In this document: piece after piece, positions 50,792 through 58,892 of the stretch
Numbering within the stretch: position 1 is the first letter of the stretch
Layout of the letters: each line of letters starts with the position of its first letter
Source: JAKQIM01 sp029557965
GTDB lineage: Bacteria > Chloroflexota > Anaerolineae > Anaerolineales > UBA4823
NCBI GenBank assembly: GCA_035341015.1
Contig: DAOQUL010000009.1
Location: 25,187-89,186, forward strand
DNA: 64,000 bases
Direction: 5' to 3'
Position numbers and translations under genes: made by a program
The notes under the pieces: model-generated
What the model was told of the DNA's origin: nothing
Database searches by the model: none
The model's input: the letters and a program-made list of their open reading frames with translations, nothing else

Positions 50792-50981
50792 TGTTCATCC
50801 TCCGTATCCCTTACCGGAAAACCATGCTATCAGCCTTGGCTCGGGCTACGATGTGGAAGATGCCAGAAAAAGGATGATGCCGTACAAACAACAAACACGG
50901 GTATTGGCCATCTTCACGATCGGCAACCCGAACAGAGATCAAGGCAACTTGTCCCTCTAAGCCGCCAGCCGAATTACATGT

Positions 50982-51011
50982 ATTATAGCCAGCAATGCCC
51001 GAAAATGTAAA
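50982..51011 (-). promoter_or_regulatory. Promoter of the kinase/PP2C/J-VWA/FHA/RR operon
   Basis: Leftward TTTACA (complement of 51006-51011), an 18-base spacer and TATAAT (complement of 50982-50987). It gives a leader of about 185 bases before the kinase start; nothing else is recognised in the 311-base gap between the kinase and padR. Confidence 0.6.
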
Positions 51012-51057
51012 TAGGGAAATGGTTCTTTTTGATCGTTTAAGAAAACTGGATGTAGGG

Positions 51058-51098
51058 TTGACAGACTGTGTCAATTGTGATATTCTAATATAAGAATA
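51058..51098 (+). promoter_or_regulatory. padR promoter with two overlapping palindromes
   Basis: TTGACA (51058-51063), 17 bases, TATTCT (51081-51086). TTGACA-N5-TGTCAA at 51058-51074 is a perfect dyad covering the -35, and TATTCT-N6-AGAATA at 51081-51098 covers the -10. Both are candidate operators. The predicted start is about 10 bases before the first ATG. Confidence 0.65.
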
Positions 51099-51102
51099 TT
51101 AT

Positions 51103-51645
51103 ATGACTATAATAATGACAATGACCAATGTTGAGCTGGCAATACTGGGTCTGGTGGTTGAATGTCCGCGACATGGCTACGAGATCGAACAGGTGATCGC
51201 GGGGCGCGGGATGAGGAACTGGACTGAGATCGGTTTTTCTTCGATCTACCATGTGCTGAACAAGCTGGAACGGGCCGGCTTGGTAGAAGCCCATGATGAG
51301 CGGGCCAGAGGGCGGGGACCAGCGCGCAAAGTATACGCTGCGGCCGATATTGGGCGGCAGTTCTTGCGTGAGCAATTGATCAAGGCTTTGGACCAGCCAT
51401 CGGTTTCGCAGCAAGAGTTTTTGCTGTGGCTTTCAAACCTGCCGGTCTATACACCAGACGAGCAGCGTATGGCGTTGGCGTGTTATCGCCAGCAGTTGTT
51501 GAACCGCCAGCAAGCCTTGCAGTTTCAGGCGGCTGGGCCTTTGCCAGACCATGTGCGGGCCATGTTTACATACAGCCTAACCCTTGTGACCGCCGAGCTG
51601 AGCTGGTTGGATGAATGGATGCTTTCTATGGAGGTGGAAAAATGA
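51103..51645 (+). CDS. PadR-family transcriptional regulator
   Basis: 180 residues. PadR winged helix: TNVELAILGLVVECPRHGYEI, then FSSIYHVLNKLERAGLVEA. A helical C-terminal dimer domain follows. Three ATGs (51103, 51115, 51121) are in frame; the mRNA leader is very short and there is no ribosome site. It overlaps the next gene by 4 bases (ATGA). PadR proteins repress their own promoter and adjacent genes in response to small ligands, which fits the palindromes upstream. Confidence 0.92.
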   Translation: MTIIMTMTNVELAILGLVVECPRHGYEIEQVIAGRGMRNWTEIGFSSIYHVLNKLERAGLVEAHDERARGRGPARKVYAAADIGRQFLREQLIKALDQPSVSQQEFLLWLSNLPVYTPDEQRMALACYRQQLLNRQQALQFQAAGPLPDHVRAMFTYSLTLVTAELSWLDEWMLSMEVEK

Positions 51646-52262
51646 CGAAATTTGATTACAAAAAGGAGTTGAAGCACCTGTACTTCCCGCCGCAGGGGAA
51701 GTTCACGGTGGTGGATGTGCCGCCGATGAACTTCTTGATGATCGACGGGCACGGGGACCCCAATCATGCTCCAGAGTACCAACAGGCTGTGAATGCCTTG
51801 TATTCGGTGGCTTATACGTTGAAATTTTCCCTCAAGCCGCATGGCGTGGAATACAGCGTGCCGCCTTTGGAAGGCCTATGGTGGATGGAGGATATGGGCG
51901 AGTTCAGCTTGCAGGTCAAAGACCGCTGGGATTGGTGCATGATGATCATGCAGCCGCCGGCGGTGACGGCTGATCTGGTGGAGCAGGCCGTGGCAGAGGC
52001 CGGGCGCAAGAAAGACCTGCCCGCTTTGCCAGGGCTGCGCTTCGGCGCATATGCTGAAGGGCTGGCGGCACAGACCCTGTACCTGGGGGCCTACGCCGAT
52101 GAGGGGCCAACGATCGCCCGCCTGCACGCTTTCATCGATGAGCAGGGCTTTGCGCGGTCAGGCAAACACCACGAAATCTACCTGGGCGATCCGCGCCGTA
52201 CTGCCCCCGAAAAGCTGCGTACGGTCATCCGCCAGCCGATGGTGAAAAAAGAGCCTGCCTGA
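51642..52262 (+). CDS. GyrI-like small-molecule-binding domain protein
   Basis: 206 residues from an ATG with GGAGG upstream, overlapping padR by 4 bases. It matches the GyrI-like (SHS2-type) family of stand-alone binding proteins: FTVVDVPPMNFLMIDGHGDPN, YSVAYTLKFSLKPHGVEYSV, PPLEGLWW and, near the C-terminus, GKHHEIYLGDPRRTAPEKL. Such proteins bind hydrophobic cations and drugs. Pairing with PadR suggests a ligand-sensing or detoxifying role. Confidence 0.88.
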   Translation: MTKFDYKKELKHLYFPPQGKFTVVDVPPMNFLMIDGHGDPNHAPEYQQAVNALYSVAYTLKFSLKPHGVEYSVPPLEGLWWMEDMGEFSLQVKDRWDWCMMIMQPPAVTADLVEQAVAEAGRKKDLPALPGLRFGAYAEGLAAQTLYLGAYADEGPTIARLHAFIDEQGFARSGKHHEIYLGDPRRTAPEKLRTVIRQPMVKKEPA

Positions 52263-52305
52263 TGCCCCCTGTTTGAATCTTTCAGGAGTGCGTCATGCAG
52301 AAATT

Positions 52306-52447
52306 CCGAAACCGATGGGGCTGTCTGAAAAGTGGGGCTCGGGGAGTGGCAACCCCAATACCTGGGGGTTGCCACTCCCCGAAAACCCTCTATATGGTGA
52401 TGAGGCTGTCCCAAAAGTACCTTTTGGGACAGCCTCATCGGTTTCGG
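52306..52447. repeat. MITE-like nested inverted repeat
   Basis: Outer arms 52306-52332 and 52421-52447 are inverted repeats identical at 24 of 27 positions. Inside lies an 18-bp perfect hairpin (arms 52339-52356 and 52365-52382). A third copy of the arm core (52399-52417) pairs perfectly over 19 bp with the right arm. The core GAGGCTGTCCCAAAAG looks like the terminal repeat of some IS elements. No transposase is present. It sits between the convergent GyrI-like and aldo/keto reductase genes, with some of it able to terminate transcription. Confidence 0.65.
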
Positions 52448-52473
52448 TCACAAATGTGTTGCGTATGCTGCGT

Positions 52474-53466
52474 TTAACGAAAATCTGATTCTGGCTCTGG
52501 TTTGTTCTGTAAAATGGCTTCGATGCGTTCCATCACGGCTGGGGTGAGTTTTTCGACCACATCCAGGGCCTTCATGTTGGCAGAGACCTGCTCGGCACGT
52601 GATGCGCCGGTGATGACGGTGCTGACCTGGGGGTTCTTCAGGCACCAGGCCAGGGCTAACTGAGCCAGCGTGCAGCCCAGTTCTTCTGCCAGGGGGGCTA
52701 ACTGCTTGACCTTGGCGAGGCGCTGTTGGCCTTCCTCGCTTTTAAGCATATCGCGCAGCCAGCCGTAATTTTCCATGGCCATGCGGCTGCCCTCGGGGAT
52801 GCCATCGTTGTACTTGCCGGTCAGCAGCCCGCTTGCCAGGGGGCTCCAGATGGTAGTGCCCAGGCCGATCTCTTTATACAGGTGCGCATATTCTTTTTCG
52901 ACGCGTTCGCGCTCGAACATGTTGTACTGCGGCTGTTCCATGATGGGCGGGATGAGGTGCTCGCGACGGGCAATGCCGTAGGCTTCTATGATCTGGCGGG
53001 CGCTCCATTCGCTGGTGCCCCAGTAGAAGGCCATACCCTGGTCGATGAGAAAGTTCATTGCGCGCACGGTTTCTTCGATGGGGGTGTAGATGTCGGGCCG
53101 GTGGCAGAAGACCAGGTCTACATAGTCCATTTGCAGGCGGGCCAGCGAGGCGTCCATGCCCTCGATAATGTGCTTGCGCGACAGGCCGGTAGCATTGGGA
53201 ACGCGCCCGCCCCAAAAGATCTTGGTTGATATGACCAGGTCAGAGCGTTTCCAGCCCATCTTCTTGATCACGCTGCCCATCACGGTCTCGGCGTTGCCGC
53301 GCCCATAGGCTTCGGCATTGTCGAAGAAGTTCACGCCCTCTTTGTAAGCGGCCTCCATACAAGTCAGCGCCACTTCTTCACCCACCTGCTCACCATAGGT
53401 GACCCAGGCTCCCAAAGAAAGGGCTGAAACTTGCAGCCCAGATGCTCCAAGATACCGATACTCCAT
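52474..53466 (-). CDS. Aldo/keto reductase (Kv-beta-like, AKR6/AKR14 type)
   Basis: 330 residues with the TIM-barrel AKR tetrad: Asp49 and Tyr54 (FDNAEAYGRG), Lys82 (STKIFWGG) and His in VFCHRPD (about 122). The pattern of GASGLQVSALSLGAW and the C-terminal TGASRAEQVSANMKAL resemble potassium-channel beta subunits and YghZ-type aldehyde reductases, which use NADPH. AAGGAG lies before the ATG. A TATAAT (complement of 53530-53535) is the likely -10. Confidence 0.93.
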   Translation of the reverse strand: MEYRYLGASGLQVSALSLGAWVTYGEQVGEEVALTCMEAAYKEGVNFFDNAEAYGRGNAETVMGSVIKKMGWKRSDLVISTKIFWGGRVPNATGLSRKHIIEGMDASLARLQMDYVDLVFCHRPDIYTPIEETVRAMNFLIDQGMAFYWGTSEWSARQIIEAYGIARREHLIPPIMEQPQYNMFERERVEKEYAHLYKEIGLGTTIWSPLASGLLTGKYNDGIPEGSRMAMENYGWLRDMLKSEEGQQRLAKVKQLAPLAEELGCTLAQLALAWCLKNPQVSTVITGASRAEQVSANMKALDVVEKLTPAVMERIEAILQNKPEPESDFR

Positions 53467-53500
53467 TTTTCCCTTCTCCTTATTCTGTTGGTTGGTGAAT

Positions 53501-53518
53501 GCGTGGGTACACCCACGC
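53501..53518. other. Short palindrome upstream of the aldo/keto reductase
   Basis: GCGTGGGT and ACCCACGC (53501-53508 and 53511-53518) are inverted around 2 bases. It lies in the leader of the reductase mRNA, 35 bases before its ATG, and could be an operator or RNA hairpin. Confidence 0.35.
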
Positions 53519-53569
53519 CCGAGGGTTGTATTATAAGGGCTTTTGGGGTTGTTTTGGGGAATTTATCAG

Positions 53570-54358
53570 TTAATGTTTATTTTTGGGCCAGATCTGGCTG
53601 CGTGCTACCTGGGCCAACTCAGCACTGGCGGCAGCCAGAGTAGGAAAGCTGCTGCGGCTGTAATCGGAGGCGGGCAGCAGGGGGAAGGGGCTGGAGCCAT
53701 CCAGGGTGGTGATGGTTCCGCCGGCTTCATGGATCACCAACCAGGCCGCAGCCAGGTCCCAGATCTTGGGGGTGGCTTCTAAGGCCAACAATGCCGGCCC
53801 GCGCGCCACCAGGCAGAGGTGATAGGCGGTTGAACCCATGATGCGGGTTTTATAAGGGATGCTGATCTTATACCGGCGGTGGGCGCGCGAGCAGCAGGCC
53901 AGGAATCCATTGGGCTGCCCAGGGCCGGGCTGGCGGGTATAGGTGCGCTGGCCGTTGATAAAGGCCCCTTTGCCGCGCTGAGCGGTGTAGAGTTCATCAA
54001 TGATGGGGAAGTAAATGGCGGCGGTATCGGGCCAGCCATCTACCAGGCGGGCAATGGATACCCCCCACACGTGCAGGCCCAGGCTGTAGTTGGTGGTGCC
54101 ATCCAGGGGGTCAATGATCCAGACGGCAGGCGCAGCAGCGGGCGAGCTGGTTTGCATCTCTTCGCTCAAGATCATGTCTTGGGGGTAGTGCTGGCGCACC
54201 GCGGCGCTGATCATTTGATCGGCAGCCAGGTCTGAAGCGGTGACAAAGCTGTGATCGGGCTTAAGGTTGGCCAGGGTGCCGCCCAGGCTGAAGCGCTGGC
54301 GCAGCATCTCGCCGGCCTGGCGGGCAAGCTGTGAAGCAAATTCGAGAGCAGTAGGCAT
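53570..54358 (-). CDS. Inositol monophosphatase family protein
   Basis: 262 residues. Metal-binding motifs of the family: LSEE near 69-72, WIIDPLDGTTNYSLG near 80-94 and WDLAAAWLVIHEAGG near 201-215. Members hydrolyse inositol 1-phosphate, fructose 1,6-bisphosphate, histidinol phosphate or PAP; the exact substrate is not clear. The start lies 4 bases after the MFS stop. Confidence 0.92.
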   Translation of the reverse strand: MPTALEFASQLARQAGEMLRQRFSLGGTLANLKPDHSFVTASDLAADQMISAAVRQHYPQDMILSEEMQTSSPAAAPAVWIIDPLDGTTNYSLGLHVWGVSIARLVDGWPDTAAIYFPIIDELYTAQRGKGAFINGQRTYTRQPGPGQPNGFLACCSRAHRRYKISIPYKTRIMGSTAYHLCLVARGPALLALEATPKIWDLAAAWLVIHEAGGTITTLDGSSPFPLLPASDYSRSSFPTLAAASAELAQVARSQIWPKNKH

Positions 54359-54362
54359 CGGT

Positions 54363-55526
54363 TTATCTCTTTGTCGGCATTAAGAGCACTGCGGGTATGG
54401 CTGCCAGGCCGATGATGGCAGACCAGTAAAAGGCTTGCTGCATGCCAAAGTGATCGGCCAGCACGCCGATCAAAATGGATGCGGCTGAAAGGGCCACGAA
54501 GCTGACGGCCATGTACAGGCTATTGCCAATCGAGCGGTGTTGGGGCAGGTAATCTTGAACCCAGGCCATGATGATGGGCTGGCCGGCCAGGCTGAGCAAG
54601 CCGGTAAGGATCAACACCAGCACCATCAGCCAGCCCTGGGTGCGGAGAAAGGCCAGCACCAGCAGGGGGGCGATCAGGCTGACGGCGAGCAGCACCGGCT
54701 TACGCCCTAGCCGGTCGCTGACCGTGCCGCCGCCCAGGGCGCCGGCTACCCCGGCCATTTGATAGATTGTCAGGGCGCCGCTGGCAAGCCAAATATCTGC
54801 TCCCTGGCCCTTGAGCAGGGTGGGAATATAGATCCCCATGCTGTTGATGATGAAGCTGCGGGCAAAAACAAGGAGAGTCATGGGGATGAAAAGCCGGAGC
54901 GCCGCGGGCAGCACCTGGCGGAAGCCGCTGACCGCACTTGGTTTGGAACTGTGCAGGGGGATGTTCCGAAAACGCAAATACATGACCAGCGAAAAGACCC
55001 ATCCCAGCAAGAGCAAGCGCGCCATGCCTTCCAACGCCCAGGTGGTGAAAGCCCAGGTGGCGATCAGGGGGCCCAGGGTGCGGCCCAGCTCGCCGCCGGC
55101 CATGAAGAAGCTCATCCCTTTCCCAACCTGGCGGCCTGAGATGCGGGCTGCCAGCGCCGGGGCTGTGGCGTGGAAGATGCCGCTGCTGAGGCCGGTGATG
55201 ATCAAAAGCAGGGCCAGGGCGCTGTAGGTGGGGGCCAGGCCCATCAGCGACATCGTGCTGGCGGTGATGGCTGGCGCCAGGATCAGCAGCAGGCGCAGGT
55301 TCACCCGGTCGTCCAGGTAGCCGATCAGCGGTGTGATCACGGCTGGCATTTGCATGAAGGCAGAAAGCGAGCCGGCCTGAGAGAAGTTCAGCGAGAGTTT
55401 TTCGATCAGCGCGGGCAAGAGGGGGGCTAAAAAGGCGGTAAAGGTATCATGGGTGAAGTGACCGCCGGTGATGGTGACGACATGCGAGGTCTGGAATTCT
55501 TCGCTGGGTGAGGGTTGAGAAGTCAT
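54363..55526 (-). CDS. MFS transporter, fosmidomycin-resistance (Fsr)-like
   Basis: 387 residues with about twelve membrane helices. The N-terminal segment TITGGHFTHDTFTAFLAPLLPAL is like the Fsr drug-efflux subgroup (H-F-x-x-D), and the loop after helix 2 reads GYLDDRVNLR. Substrate not determined. It precedes the IMPase gene by 4 bases and follows a long hairpin. Confidence 0.85.
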   Translation of the reverse strand: MTSQPSPSEEFQTSHVVTITGGHFTHDTFTAFLAPLLPALIEKLSLNFSQAGSLSAFMQMPAVITPLIGYLDDRVNLRLLLILAPAITASTMSLMGLAPTYSALALLLIITGLSSGIFHATAPALAARISGRQVGKGMSFFMAGGELGRTLGPLIATWAFTTWALEGMARLLLLGWVFSLVMYLRFRNIPLHSSKPSAVSGFRQVLPAALRLFIPMTLLVFARSFIINSMGIYIPTLLKGQGADIWLASGALTIYQMAGVAGALGGGTVSDRLGRKPVLLAVSLIAPLLVLAFLRTQGWLMVLVLILTGLLSLAGQPIIMAWVQDYLPQHRSIGNSLYMAVSFVALSAASILIGVLADHFGMQQAFYWSAIIGLAAIPAVLLMPTKR

Positions 55527-55548
55527 AAATGAGTGGTTTGGTTAATAC

Positions 55549-55599
55549 ATCTTGGGGGAGCGATGGGCCCCGGGTTGGGGCTCATCGCTCCCCCAAGAT
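55549..55599. terminator. Long hairpin between the amidohydrolase-CYTH gene and the MFS gene
   Basis: Outer arms 55549-55565 and 55583-55599 pair over 17 bp. The stem can extend inward to 23 bp (55566-55571 with 55577-55582, one G-T wobble). It lies 34 bases beyond the amidohydrolase stop and 22 bases before the MFS start. No U-tract follows on the leftward strand. Confidence 0.6.
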
Positions 55600-55633
55600 C
55601 ATCCTTTCACCAGATACAGTCCGGCTGCGGTTT

Positions 55634-57616
55634 TTAGTGCCTGGCCTCAACGATCTCAACGTAATCTTGAGAGACGGTTTCCTCAGGGATTGCACCCAAG
55701 AATTCGATCAACTGGCGGGTGAGGACGGCTTTGTGCTCGGCATCTCGGCGGCTCCAGGTGCGGCTCTTGATCTCTAAGAAATAACCCAGGCTGGGCTGTT
55801 TGACCTCGTCGAGGTTGATGTAGAACTCGGTGCCCCGGAAGAGAACACGCCAGCGGCGGCGATCTTTTTCGATGATCGTCTCTTTGGCAGGCTTGAAGTA
55901 CTCGCGGTAGAAGCGCAGGCTGTGGGTGGCAGGGGCAATAAAGCGGCTGCGTGAGAGCAGTACATCGCTGGCGAAGCTGCCTTCGCGGGCCGGGCCGACC
56001 AGGGTCAGGCGGTAGCGCACGTTGGAGACCTGCCCCTTCTTGTCGATGTATTCGTCTTCGCGATAGCGCAGGTGGCCCTGCTTGGGATCGGCAAAAGAGA
56101 AGTACGTGTCGAATTCGTGATAGTGGCGTTCGTGGAGGATTTCAAGGCCAGGGGTCTTCAGTGCGGCAATCACAGAGCTGGGATCGGCCAGGCGCACTTT
56201 GGACTGGACTTCGTAGCTTTCCTCTTCTGTGGCCCCGCCGATGGCAATCAGCTTTGAGAGCACAGACTGCTCGCGCCCGGCCAAGAACTGGTCGATGCGC
56301 TGGGCATATTGGGCTGCTTCGGTTTGCAGGATGCTTTCATCCAGGGTGAGAAGCTGGTGCTGGCGCATCAGCCAGCGGCCGTTGACCATCACATCGGTCA
56401 CATCGGTGGCGTGGCCGGCATAGATGACTTGTGCATACAGGCTATCGGGCTCGCGCCGGAAGCGCGGGGTCTGGTGCAAACGGCCAATATCCACCAAGAT
56501 CAGGTCGGCGCGCTTGCCGGGTTGGATGGACCCCGTGATATCGCCAATGTGCAAGGCCCGGGCGCCCAGGCGGGTGCCCATGAGCAAGGCCTGAGTAGCG
56601 GGCAGGGCGGTTGGGTCGCCTGTGTGGCCCTTGGCGATGAAAGCTGCCAGGCGCATCTCTTCAAACATGTCCAGGTCGTTATTGGATGCAGGGCCATCTG
56701 TGCCAATCCCCACGTTCAACTCGGCAGACTGCATCTCGCTGATGGGTGCAAAGCCAGATGCCAGCTTGAGGTTGGATGAGGGGTTGTGGGCAACGCCGGC
56801 ATTGTGATGCTTGAGGGTCTTGATCTCCCCGTCATCTACGTGAACGCAGTGGGCGGCGAGCACTTTGGCGTTGAATATGGTTTGCTTCTTGACATAAGGC
56901 ACCACGGGCATATCATGCTCCTGGCGCGAGGTTTCAACTTCTTGAGCGGTCTCAGCAATGTGGATCTGTAGTGGAATATCGAATTCAACCGCCAGGGCCG
57001 AGGCAGCCTGCAAGATCTCTTTGGTGCAGGTGTAAGGGGCGTGCGGGGCGATGGATGGGACGATGAGGGGGTGGCCCTTCCAACGTTGGATGAACCCACG
57101 GGCATATTCGAGCGATTCTTCATAATCGCGCGCGTCGGGGGTGGGGAATTTGAGGATGCTTTCGCCGCAGACGGCGCGCAAACCGGCTTCAGCAGTGGCT
57201 GCGGCAACATCGTCTTCAAAGTAATACATGTCTGCAAAGCAGGTGACGCCGCTGCGGATCATTTCGGCGCAGGCCAGCTTGGTGCCCAGGCGGACAAACT
57301 CTGGTGAAACAAATTCGCGTTCAACCGGCATCATGTAGCCCATCAGCCAGACGTCCAGGCGCAGATCATCTGCCAGGCCGCGCAGCAGGGTCATGGGGAC
57401 GTGGGTGTGAGCGTTGATCAGCCCGGGCATCAAGATCTTGCCGCCGCAGTCCATTCTTTCGACATCCGGAAACTGTTCGAGCATCGCAGCTTCAGGGCCC
57501 AGGTCGGCAATGTGATCGCCCTGGATAGCAACAGCGCCCGGCTCGAAGATGGTCATTTTCTCATCCATGGTCAGGATGATGGCATTGGTGAGAAGCAGGT
57601 CAACGGTAGGGGGCAT
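55634..57616 (-). CDS. Amidohydrolase (MTA/SAH deaminase type) fused to a CYTH domain
   Basis: 660 residues from the ATG at 57616 with AGGAGA upstream. Residues 1-450 are a metal-dependent deaminase of the MtaD/TrzN group: metal ligands His70 and His72 in INAHTHVPM, HIAET near 220, His in LAAHCVH and Asp in GIGTDGPASNNDL. Residues 470-660 are a CYTH domain (adenylate cyclase IV / thiamine triphosphatase fold): YEVQSKVRL (canonical ExExK with Gln in the middle), YRLTLVGP, IEKDRRRWRV and YFLEIKSR. CYTH enzymes act on triphosphates. The fusion suggests coupled nucleoside/nucleotide metabolism; unusual. Confidence 0.88.
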   Translation of the reverse strand: MPPTVDLLLTNAIILTMDEKMTIFEPGAVAIQGDHIADLGPEAAMLEQFPDVERMDCGGKILMPGLINAHTHVPMTLLRGLADDLRLDVWLMGYMMPVEREFVSPEFVRLGTKLACAEMIRSGVTCFADMYYFEDDVAAATAEAGLRAVCGESILKFPTPDARDYEESLEYARGFIQRWKGHPLIVPSIAPHAPYTCTKEILQAASALAVEFDIPLQIHIAETAQEVETSRQEHDMPVVPYVKKQTIFNAKVLAAHCVHVDDGEIKTLKHHNAGVAHNPSSNLKLASGFAPISEMQSAELNVGIGTDGPASNNDLDMFEEMRLAAFIAKGHTGDPTALPATQALLMGTRLGARALHIGDITGSIQPGKRADLILVDIGRLHQTPRFRREPDSLYAQVIYAGHATDVTDVMVNGRWLMRQHQLLTLDESILQTEAAQYAQRIDQFLAGREQSVLSKLIAIGGATEEESYEVQSKVRLADPSSVIAALKTPGLEILHERHYHEFDTYFSFADPKQGHLRYREDEYIDKKGQVSNVRYRLTLVGPAREGSFASDVLLSRSRFIAPATHSLRFYREYFKPAKETIIEKDRRRWRVLFRGTEFYINLDEVKQPSLGYFLEIKSRTWSRRDAEHKAVLTRQLIEFLGAIPEETVSQDYVEIVEARH

Positions 57617-57648
57617 CAATCTCTCCTAAGGTGGTGAATTGGGTGGGT

Positions 57649-58812
57649 TTAAAGTTTGCGGATGACATCCAGGCTGCTGTTCAAAGCCCAGCGTGTCCCA
57701 TACTCAGGTGGCCCGCCGTAGGGGCGTGTGTACTGCTGTTGGCCTTCAGGGGTGATGATGGTAATATAAACATCCTGCTTTTCATGCCCGGGGTGAAGCA
57801 CCACACCCAGCCCAACATCAGCGCCGAGCTCCTGGCGGTAGGCTTCGGTGAGGGAGGCTAGTTCTTGTGGGGCCGGGCGTTCGGTGATCATCTGCCCGCC
57901 CAAGAAAGTGCCCTGGGTAGCAGGCGCAGGCTGCTGCGCAGAGGCCAGTTGGCGGATCAAATCGCCGCCCAACCCGGCCTCTACCACTGCCAGTGACCAG
58001 CCATTGCGCCTGACGGCTTCGAGGGCCACGGCTTCGAGCGTATCTTGATCGGCGCCGTAGATCCAATGCCCCAGGCGTTTGCGCAGATCAGTCTCTACCG
58101 GGCGGATCAGATCATCGGCGGCGGCTTCGGTTTCGGCTTTGGCGGTAATGCGTACATCTACCTGCCCTGAGTGTGCTGACAGGCCCACGGTGGGGTTGCT
58201 CAGCTCTTCCAGGTCGCCGATCAGGTCGTCAATGGCTGATTCTCCGGCTCCGGCAGTGCGCAGGACGCGGGCTTTGATCTTGCTGTGGATATTGAAGCGT
58301 TGGCGCAAGAAAGGAATGATCGATTCGACCATCAGGTGTTCCATCTCGCGCGGCACGCCCGGCAGCGAGATGATGACATGCCCATCCTTCTCGACGATGA
58401 AAACCGGGGCCGTGCCGACCGGATTTTCGATGGCTGTAGCCCCTTTGGGGATGTAGGCCTGGCGTTTGTTGTTTTCGGTCGGTTGGCGGGCGGCGCGCTT
58501 GAAGCGCTCTTGAATTTGCTCCCACAGCTCGGGGCGGTACTCGGTCTCAACGCCTACTGCCAGGGCCACCGCCTCGCGGGTGGGGTCATCGACGGTGGGG
58601 CCCAGGCCGCCGGTGGTGATGATGATGTCGCAGCGTTCCAGCGACTGCTGGATGGCCTGGGCGATGCGCTTGGCATTATCGCCAACGGTTGTCTTGCGAT
58701 ATACGTCAATCCCGGCATCGCGCAGTTGGCGTGCCACGTAGCGAGCGTTGGTATCGACGATCTCGCCTAACAATATTTCTGTTCCAATGGTAATGATCTC
58801 TGCACTTGGCAT
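57649..58812 (-). CDS. cinA: CinA family protein with degenerate deamidase motif
   Basis: 387 residues from the ATG at 58812, chosen for GGAGAT upstream; a longer frame is possible but unlikely. Residues 1-170 are the MoCF/COG1058 domain: ITIGTEILLGEIVDTN, TTGGLGPTVDDPTRE, ISLPGVPREM. The C-terminal domain should be a nicotinamide-nucleotide amidase (motif A-E-S-C-T-G-G), but the site reads VEAGLGG at 277-283, with Ser and Thr lost, so amidase activity is doubtful. It follows a terminator after the liv operon and precedes the amidohydrolase gene by 32 bases. Confidence 0.9.
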   Translation of the reverse strand: MPSAEIITIGTEILLGEIVDTNARYVARQLRDAGIDVYRKTTVGDNAKRIAQAIQQSLERCDIIITTGGLGPTVDDPTREAVALAVGVETEYRPELWEQIQERFKRAARQPTENNKRQAYIPKGATAIENPVGTAPVFIVEKDGHVIISLPGVPREMEHLMVESIIPFLRQRFNIHSKIKARVLRTAGAGESAIDDLIGDLEELSNPTVGLSAHSGQVDVRITAKAETEAAADDLIRPVETDLRKRLGHWIYGADQDTLEAVALEAVRRNGWSLAVVEAGLGGDLIRQLASAQQPAPATQGTFLGGQMITERPAPQELASLTEAYRQELGADVGLGVVLHPGHEKQDVYITIITPEGQQQYTRPYGGPPEYGTRWALNSSLDVIRKL

Positions 58813-58831
58813 ACTTATCTCCTTAAAAATG

Positions 58832-58867
58832 ATAGCGCATGGGTTGATTTTACCACCCATGCGCTAT
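58832..58867 (-). terminator. Terminator of the liv operon, directly before cinA
   Basis: Arms 58832-58844 and 58855-58867 (13 bp, 10-base loop) followed leftward by CATTTTTAAGG. The T-run runs into the cinA ribosome site, leaving no room for a separate promoter. Confidence 0.8.
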
Positions 58868-58892
58868 TGTTGGACAACTTTGTTTGAAATGC

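Noticed and set aside
50811..51074. 87-codon leftward frame between the kinase and padR
   Set aside because: It covers the predicted kinase promoter and half of the padR control region, has no ribosome site and matches no domain.
52273..52488. Short rightward frames of 60-71 codons
   Set aside because: They are made entirely of the inverted-repeat sequence and overlap the aldo/keto reductase 3' end.
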